A stretch of 33,533 nucleotides of DNA from contig JAAYJG010000322.1 of NCBI GenBank assembly GCA_012523055.1, positions 1 through 33,533 of the forward strand. The letters run 5' to 3'. The translations under genes and the position numbers were made by a program. Position 1 is the first letter of the stretch. Each line of letters opens with the position of its first letter. The notes beneath the pieces were generated by a model. The model saw only the letters and a program-made list of their open reading frames with translations. It made no database searches and had not been told where the DNA came from. Origin of the DNA: Ruminiclostridium sp. Its GTDB lineage: Bacteria > Bacillota > Clostridia > DSM-8532. This document shows positions 27,618-33,533 of this stretch, piece after piece.

Positions 27618-28286
27618 ATGGGGAAGATCGAGCGCAAGGATACCGAGGCTGTCCATTCGCTTCACGGAAAGGTTTTTGAACAATTGGAAAACGCTATATT
27701 AAGCGGTCAATACAAGCAGGGCGAGTGCCTGAACGAATTAAAGCTTTCCGAAGACATGGGCGTCAGCCGAACTCCCATCCGCGAAGCCTTCCGCCAGCTG
27801 GAGCTGGAGGGGCTTGTCATCTATACGCCAAACCGTGGGGTTGTGGTTCGTGGTTTTTCAAAAGAGGATATTCGAGATATTTACCAAATCCGTTCGATGA
27901 TAGAGGGTATGACCGCAAGAAGAGCAACAGAAAACATAACATCCGAGCTTTTAAAGGAGTTGGAGGAAACCCTTGAGCTTGAGAAGTTTTACACTGAAAA
28001 GGGAGATGCTGAACAGATCTCAGCCCTGGATTCCCGCTTCCACGATGCGATCTATCAGGCCAGCGGCAGCCGACTGCTGATTAAAACACTTAAGGCGTTT
28101 CATCATTATGTGAAGCATGCCCGTAACCTGTCCCTGTCCAACCCCGAAAGGGCAAAGAAAACCTATGAAGAGCATAAAGCCATCTATGACGCAATTCTCG
28201 ACAGAGACCGCGAGCTGGCAGAAATTAAAACCGAGCAACATATTCGCAATGCAACCGATTTTATTGAAAAGATCAGCCTAACCTAA
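27618..28286 (+). CDS. GntR-family (FCD domain) transcriptional regulator
   Basis: LSEDMGVSRTPIREAFRQLELEGLV, PNRGVVVRGFS, IRSMIEGMTARRA, DSRFHDAIYQASG. Confidence 0.95.
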   Translation: MGKIERKDTEAVHSLHGKVFEQLENAILSGQYKQGECLNELKLSEDMGVSRTPIREAFRQLELEGLVIYTPNRGVVVRGFSKEDIRDIYQIRSMIEGMTARRATENITSELLKELEETLELEKFYTEKGDAEQISALDSRFHDAIYQASGSRLLIKTLKAFHHYVKHARNLSLSNPERAKKTYEEHKAIYDAILDRDRELAEIKTEQHIRNATDFIEKISLT

Positions 28287-28326
28287 AAGGAAAGGCACCA
28301 GCGAATTAAAAAAGGGGGAAATTCCT

Positions 28327-29694
28327 ATGGAACATAAATTAACGACAGAGCAACTGGAGCAATACTACGAACGATCCGCAAAAAAGATCGATAGAGACAG
28401 CTACTATAGCCCTAAATTATATACCAAATACAATGTGAAGCGAGGCCTTCGCAACGAAGACGGCACCGGTGTTGTAGTGGGTTTGACCGAAATAGGTGAT
28501 GTCCAGTCCTATGATTGGGTGGATGGCAAAAAGGTTCTAAAGGAAGGGAAGCTGATATACCGTGGCGTGGACGTGAACGATCTCGTTGACGCATGTATCC
28601 GGGAAGACCGTTTTGGCTTTGAGGAATGCGCATACCTTTTGTTGTTTGGTGAGCTTCCAAACAAAGTGCAGCTTGAAGAGTTCAATAGCGTGCTGGCGCA
28701 TCACCGCACACTTCCCGATGGCTTTGTGCGTGATATGATTATGAAGGCACCCAGCAGCAACATCATGAACAAGCTGGCACGCTCCGTCCTTGTGGCCTAT
28801 TCTTACGACCCTAATCCCGAGGATACCAGTGTACGCAATCTGTTCCGGCAAAGTGTTGATATTATCTCCAGCATTCCGCTGATGGCAGCCTATGCATATC
28901 AGGCAAAGTCCCATTACTATTTAGGGAACAGCCTGTTCATCCACAGGCCCAGGCCTGAATTAAGCACGGCCGAGAACATCCTGTGCCTCAGCCGCCCGGA
29001 TTGTCAATTTACCCATCTGGAAGCCTCCACACTGGATATCTGTATGATCCTTCACGCAGAGCACGGTGGTGGTAACAATTCAACATTCACAAGCCATGTT
29101 GTCGCATCGACCGGTACCGATATTTATTCCGCAATTGCTTCAGCACTGGGCTCTCTGAAAGGACCCAAACACGGTGGTGCCAACCTGAAGGTCATGGAAA
29201 TGATGGGTGAAATCAAACGGGAAGTGAAGCATTGGGACAATGATTCAGAGGTTCGTGATTATCTGGTGAAAATATTTAAAAAGGACGCCTATGACCATTC
29301 CGGCCTGATTTATGGTTTGGGGCATGCCGTTTATACATTATCCGACCCAAGATGTGTTCTTTTGAAGAGGAAAGCCAGCCAACTGGCAAAGGACAAGGGC
29401 AGGCTGGAGGAATATCATCTTTATGAAAGCATTGAAAGGCTGGGGCCTGATGTTCTCCATGAACTGAAGAATACAAACAAACCCATCTGTGCCAATGTAG
29501 ACTTCTACTCCGGGTTTGTGTATGACATGCTGAATATACCTGTTGACCTGTACACACCATTGTTTGCCATTGCCAGGGCTGTAGGCCTCTGTGCACACAT
29601 CATCGAGGAGAACGTCAACGGCGGGCGCATCATCCGTCCGGCATACAAAAACGTGCGTGACAGAACGGATTATATTCCCCTGGCTCAAAGATAG
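28327..29694 (+). CDS. gltA: Citrate/2-methylcitrate synthase
   Basis: LIYRGVDVNDL, AYLLLFGELP, LHAEHGGGNNSTFTSHVVASTGTD, SLKGPKHGGAN, GLGHAVYTLSDPR, NVDFYSGFVYDML. Confidence 0.95.
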   Translation: MEHKLTTEQLEQYYERSAKKIDRDSYYSPKLYTKYNVKRGLRNEDGTGVVVGLTEIGDVQSYDWVDGKKVLKEGKLIYRGVDVNDLVDACIREDRFGFEECAYLLLFGELPNKVQLEEFNSVLAHHRTLPDGFVRDMIMKAPSSNIMNKLARSVLVAYSYDPNPEDTSVRNLFRQSVDIISSIPLMAAYAYQAKSHYYLGNSLFIHRPRPELSTAENILCLSRPDCQFTHLEASTLDICMILHAEHGGGNNSTFTSHVVASTGTDIYSAIASALGSLKGPKHGGANLKVMEMMGEIKREVKHWDNDSEVRDYLVKIFKKDAYDHSGLIYGLGHAVYTLSDPRCVLLKRKASQLAKDKGRLEEYHLYESIERLGPDVLHELKNTNKPICANVDFYSGFVYDMLNIPVDLYTPLFAIARAVGLCAHIIEENVNGGRIIRPAYKNVRDRTDYIPLAQR

Positions 29695-29808
29695 TGTGTC
29701 ATTGGATTAAAACAGAAAGTGTTTAAAGGAGCAGGCTTTTATTGTATGATGAAATCGTAATAACGATTATGTGTTATGCAAGAAAAAGTCTTGCTTTTTG
29801 GAGGAAAC

Positions 29809-31143
29809 ATGAAAGACCTGACAAGAGGTAAGCCCGTCAAGGTTATCCTTTTGTTTGCGATTCCATTGTACATAGGTCAGCTTTTTTCTCTTTCTTATGG
29901 CCTGATTGATACACGAATCATTGGGAGCATATTGGGAGGGACATCACTTGCGGCAGTTGGTTCGACAACGGCGCTAAGTGATTTGCTGATTGAATTTGAA
30001 AACGGAATCATATGTGGATTCGGAATCATTGTTGCAAAGTATTATGGTGCCAATGATGAAGAAAAAATGAAAAAGGCAATTGGCGGGATGGCTGTGATGG
30101 GTGTTGGATTCACTGTTATAATCAGTGTGGTATGCCTTTTGTTTATGAATACCATTCTTCGATTGCTGAATGTTTCCGGAAGCTTGCATGATGAAGCATT
30201 TGTATATATTTCTATTATAATCGCGGGAATGATTGCATTATCGCTTTACAGTATTTGTACCGCGATATTGCGCTCAATCGGTGATTCATTCACGCCACTT
30301 GTTTTTTTGGTAATATCCAATGTTATGAATATTATTTTAGATATTCTGTTTGTGAAATATATGCACATGGGTGTGGCCGGAGCCGCAATAGCTACGATAC
30401 TGACGCAGGCGCTGTCAGCACTGCTGTGTTTATTCTATATAATAAAAAAGTACCCGGAATTTTCTTTACGATTCAGTGATTTGAAGCCTGATGGTGATAT
30501 GCTTCGTGAATTGCTGTCTTCAGGGATATCCATGGGCTTTATGCTTTCATTTGTACTGCTGGGATCACTTGCTTTGCAAACTACTATCAATCAGCTTGGA
30601 GCGAACATCATTGTTGCTCACACCGGTGCGCGCAAAGCTACAATCATGTTTCTGATTCCGTTTTTTGTGCTTGGATCGGCATTGGCGACATACTGCAGCC
30701 AAAATCGTGGAGCCAAGGAGTATGGGCGCATTAAAAAGGGTGTTTCGGATACGCTGAAAATTTCTGCCATCTGGTGCGCTGTGGTGATAATACTCGTGTA
30801 TTCATCGGCACCAGTCATTATCCGGCTTATAACAGCAACTAACGAACCGGAAGTTATTAACAATGCGTCGCTTTATCTAAAGATTAATTCTGCTCTTTTC
30901 TTTCTGCCGGCAATGATCTGTATTTTGAGAAACAGTATGCAGGGCCTTGGCGATACAAAGACACCTTTGATTTCCAGTTTGATTGAACTTGTCGGTAAGG
31001 TTTTGATTGCATTTATTCTGGTACCGGTTATCAGGTATTTGGGCGTTATCGTTGCAGAACCGATTGTATGGGCAGTTATGATTATTCCATTGCTAATTCG
31101 GTGGAAAAAGACCGATTTTCATCAGTTACAGTCGTCAGGATAA
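29809..31143 (+). CDS. MATE-family efflux transporter
   Basis: LTRGKPVKVILLFAIPLYIGQLF, multiple TM segments, RSIGDSFTPL, AGAAIATILTQ, QGLGDTKTPL. SD GGAGG before ATG 29809. Confidence 0.93.
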   Translation: MKDLTRGKPVKVILLFAIPLYIGQLFSLSYGLIDTRIIGSILGGTSLAAVGSTTALSDLLIEFENGIICGFGIIVAKYYGANDEEKMKKAIGGMAVMGVGFTVIISVVCLLFMNTILRLLNVSGSLHDEAFVYISIIIAGMIALSLYSICTAILRSIGDSFTPLVFLVISNVMNIILDILFVKYMHMGVAGAAIATILTQALSALLCLFYIIKKYPEFSLRFSDLKPDGDMLRELLSSGISMGFMLSFVLLGSLALQTTINQLGANIIVAHTGARKATIMFLIPFFVLGSALATYCSQNRGAKEYGRIKKGVSDTLKISAIWCAVVIILVYSSAPVIIRLITATNEPEVINNASLYLKINSALFFLPAMICILRNSMQGLGDTKTPLISSLIELVGKVLIAFILVPVIRYLGVIVAEPIVWAVMIIPLLIRWKKTDFHQLQSSG

Positions 31144-31170
31144 CTAAAAATACTTTGAACAATCAAGGTT

Positions 31171-31220
31171 ACTGCGCTCAGGATGACATCGCTGCGCTCA
31201 GGATGACATCGTTGCGCTCA
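31171..31220. repeat. 20-bp tandem repeat (x2.5) of GCTGCGCTCAGGATGACATC
   Basis: actgcgctcaggatgacatc / gctgcgctcaggatgacatc / gttgcgctcag; contains the reverse complement of the TGTCATCCTGAGC motif at 15083. Confidence 0.85.
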
Positions 31221-31441
31221 GATAAAACACATACCTCTGAAGCTACTTATGAACTTATTAGTGGGGGGTGTGAACAGTAACCAATCAAGCGTTTTCCATG
31301 TTGAGCTACAGATATCCTCTTGTTGATTTACCCCTGATTTATGATAAAATAGGTATGTTATTCATTTGACATGGGGCTGTTATTTCCCCTTGCAACAGAT
31401 GCGACAATAGAAAATACTCTGAAGAACCAGAGATTTCCGGG

Positions 31442-33533
31442 GTGGACAGGTTGTTTTTAAAATCAATTGAAATGCAGGGGTTTAAGTCCTTTGCCGATAA
31501 AATAAATCTTCATTTTAACAAAGGCCTCACCGCTGTGGTGGGCCCAAACGGAAGCGGGAAAAGCAATATTTCCGATGCGGTCCGTTGGGTTTTGGGTGAG
31601 CAGAGCGCAAAATCACTGCGTGGCAGCAAAATGGAGGATGTTATTTTTGCGGGCACACAGCATCGTAAGCCCGTCGGCTTTGCACAGGTTACCCTGACAA
31701 TAGACAATTCAGATAAATCCCTTCCATTGGAGTTCACCGAGGTTACTGTTACCCGGCGGGTATACCGTTCGGGAGAAAGCGAATATTATATCAACAAGAC
31801 ATCCTGCCGTCTGAAGGATATTCACGAGCTTTTCATGAATACCGGCGTCGGTAAGGAAGGCTATTCCATCATCGGGCAGGGCAGAATCGATGAAATTCTC
31901 AGCAACCGCTCCGAGGATCGGCGCGCTATTTTTGAAGAAGCCGCCGGGATCATGAAGTACAAGGTGCGAAAAATCGAAGCCGAGCGCAAGCTGGAAAGCA
32001 CCCGTCAGAACCTGCTTCGCATCGAAGATATTATACAGGAGCTGGGCTCCCAGCTGGAACCCCTGCGCGAGCAGGCTGAAAAGGCCAGGCAGTACCTTGA
32101 GCTCAGCACCGAGCTGAAAGATCTCGATGTTAGCCTTTATCTGGACAGCATTGCCAAAAGCCAGGAAAAGATCGATGAGATCGACTCCCAGTTTCAGGGC
32201 GTTCAGCAGAATATTCAGGAAGAAAACGACCGGCTGGAGAAAAAGAAACTGGAAAACCGTGATAAGACCGAAAAGCTGGACAGGCTGAAAAAACAACTGG
32301 AGCTGCTTCGGGAAGAGCTTTTCAATCTGGACAGGGACACCGGACGGCTGGAGAACCAAATCTCTATTAACGAAGAAAAGATCAATCATATAGAATCCAG
32401 CAATACCGCCGCAAACCAGGACATTGAGGGAAACAAAAGCCGCATGGCGGCCATGGACGCGGACATCGAAAAGCGCAATAAACGTCTTGCAAACCTGAAC
32501 CGGGATCAGGAGAATTACACCCGGTTGCTCTCCGAAGCCGAAGAAAAGCTGGCAGAGGTTATTGCGGTACTGGACGCAGGTGAACGTCGCATCGAGCTGA
32601 TGAAGCAGGAAGTGATGGACAAGCTGGATGATCTGTCCGAATGCCGCACCCGCCTGAACAGCCTGAAGAATGAGCAGGAAGCGTTTCAAACAAGGCAGCA
32701 GAAGGTAGAAGGTGAAATCCGCAAAACCATGCTCGACAGAGATAAGGAGAGCATGCAGCTTGAACAGGCGAGAAACGAACTGCGCAGACAAAAGGAGAAC
32801 TTAACCAATAAAAAGGAAGATTCAGCCAAGCGTGAAGCTGAACTTCAAACCGGGAAAAAGCAGCTCGAGACCCTGCGCGGCGATCAGAATAAATGCCTTG
32901 CCGAGTTACAGGCAGTTAAATCCCGACGCAAGGTACTCAAAGACATGGATAACAGCCTGGAGGGTTACAGCCACAGCGTCAGGGCCATTCTTAAGGCCTG
33001 CCGTGAAAACAGGCAGCTTGGGGATGGTATTCATGGGGCGCTGGCACAGTTAATCCACGTCAGGGAACGTTTTGAAACAGCCATAGAGGTTGCTCTTGGG
33101 GCAGCCCTGCAAAACATCGTCGTAAAGGATGAATATACGGCAAAAAATGCCATTCGATATTTAAAGGATAACAACCTGGGACGTGCTACATTCCTGCCCA
33201 TTTCCTCCGTAAAGCCCAGAGATCTGGATCAGGGAACGCAAAAAAGGCTTGAAGTCGAGCCGGGATATCTGGGTTCTGCGTCTGAAAAGATCGAATGTGA
33301 ACCCGCCTTTAAAGATATCATTTCCAACCTTTTGGGAAGAACCGTCATCGCACAGACCATCGATGAAGGCATCGCCATTTCGCGGAAATATGGCTACAGC
33401 TTCAGAGTGGTAACCCTTGACGGAGAAGTGCTGAATCCGGGTGGTTCAATGACAGGCGGAAGCCAGCCCTCCAAATCCTCCAGCCTGCTTAGCAGGAACC
33501 GTATTCTGCGTGAATTGGATGATAAAATTGAAG
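31442..33533 (+). CDS. smc: Chromosome segregation ATPase SMC (N-terminal head, coiled coil, hinge; truncated by window end)
   Basis: LFLKSIEMQGFKSFADKINLHF, VVGPNGSGKSNISDAVRWVLGEQSAKSLRG, GQGRIDEILSNRSEDRRAIFEEAAGI; hinge GDGIHGALAQLI...GGSMTGG. Absent from the ORF track because no stop lies in the window. Confidence 0.96.
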   Translation, partial: MDRLFLKSIEMQGFKSFADKINLHFNKGLTAVVGPNGSGKSNISDAVRWVLGEQSAKSLRGSKMEDVIFAGTQHRKPVGFAQVTLTIDNSDKSLPLEFTEVTVTRRVYRSGESEYYINKTSCRLKDIHELFMNTGVGKEGYSIIGQGRIDEILSNRSEDRRAIFEEAAGIMKYKVRKIEAERKLESTRQNLLRIEDIIQELGSQLEPLREQAEKARQYLELSTELKDLDVSLYLDSIAKSQEKIDEIDSQFQGVQQNIQEENDRLEKKKLENRDKTEKLDRLKKQLELLREELFNLDRDTGRLENQISINEEKINHIESSNTAANQDIEGNKSRMAAMDADIEKRNKRLANLNRDQENYTRLLSEAEEKLAEVIAVLDAGERRIELMKQEVMDKLDDLSECRTRLNSLKNEQEAFQTRQQKVEGEIRKTMLDRDKESMQLEQARNELRRQKENLTNKKEDSAKREAELQTGKKQLETLRGDQNKCLAELQAVKSRRKVLKDMDNSLEGYSHSVRAILKACRENRQLGDGIHGALAQLIHVRERFETAIEVALGAALQNIVVKDEYTAKNAIRYLKDNNLGRATFLPISSVKPRDLDQGTQKRLEVEPGYLGSASEKIECEPAFKDIISNLLGRTVIAQTIDEGIAISRKYGYSFRVVTLDGEVLNPGGSMTGGSQPSKSSSLLSRNRILRELDDKIE

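Noticed and set aside
31709-32791. 360-aa minus-strand ORF
   Set aside because: Exactly antisense to smc, whose plus-strand reading is unambiguous; shadow ORF with low-complexity L/F/Q composition.

Overview
The window looks like chromosomal DNA from a low-to-mid GC clostridial-type Firmicute. It is mostly intact single-gene or short-operon housekeeping and accessory genes: Sir2 deacetylase, fRMsr, phosphatases, shikimate-kinase-like, GNATs, ceramidase-like, two aminoglycoside nucleotidyltransferase-like genes, a PadR/DUF1700/SDR/SDR operon, YggT, cupin, methyltransferase, SHOCT-like/DUF2089, mtnA plus class II aldolase, a large lipoprotein esterase, GntR plus citrate synthase, MATE, and the 5' part of smc, which runs off the window end. 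There are no tRNA or rRNA genes, no convincing CRISPR array and no intact transposase. The main unexplained signal lies between genes. (i) A repeated, modular, hairpin-rich element occurs at about 2727-2896 and 11203-11441. Its 5' hairpin modules keep the same internal-loop sequences while both flanking stems change in a base-paired way. (ii) A possibly related structured region lies at 12967-13200, with a 14-bp terminal inverted repeat. (iii) A T-box leader at about 13845-14122 feeds a gutted ileS remnant and carries an extra SD-sequestering hairpin. (iv) A perfect TTGACA-N17-TATAAT promoter with a LexA/SOS-box-like GAACATACGTTC at the predicted +1 sits upstream of an uncharacterised gene (15342). 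(v) A DUF1700 gene is split by one in-frame TAG. All family calls come from reading motifs by eye; no database search was run.
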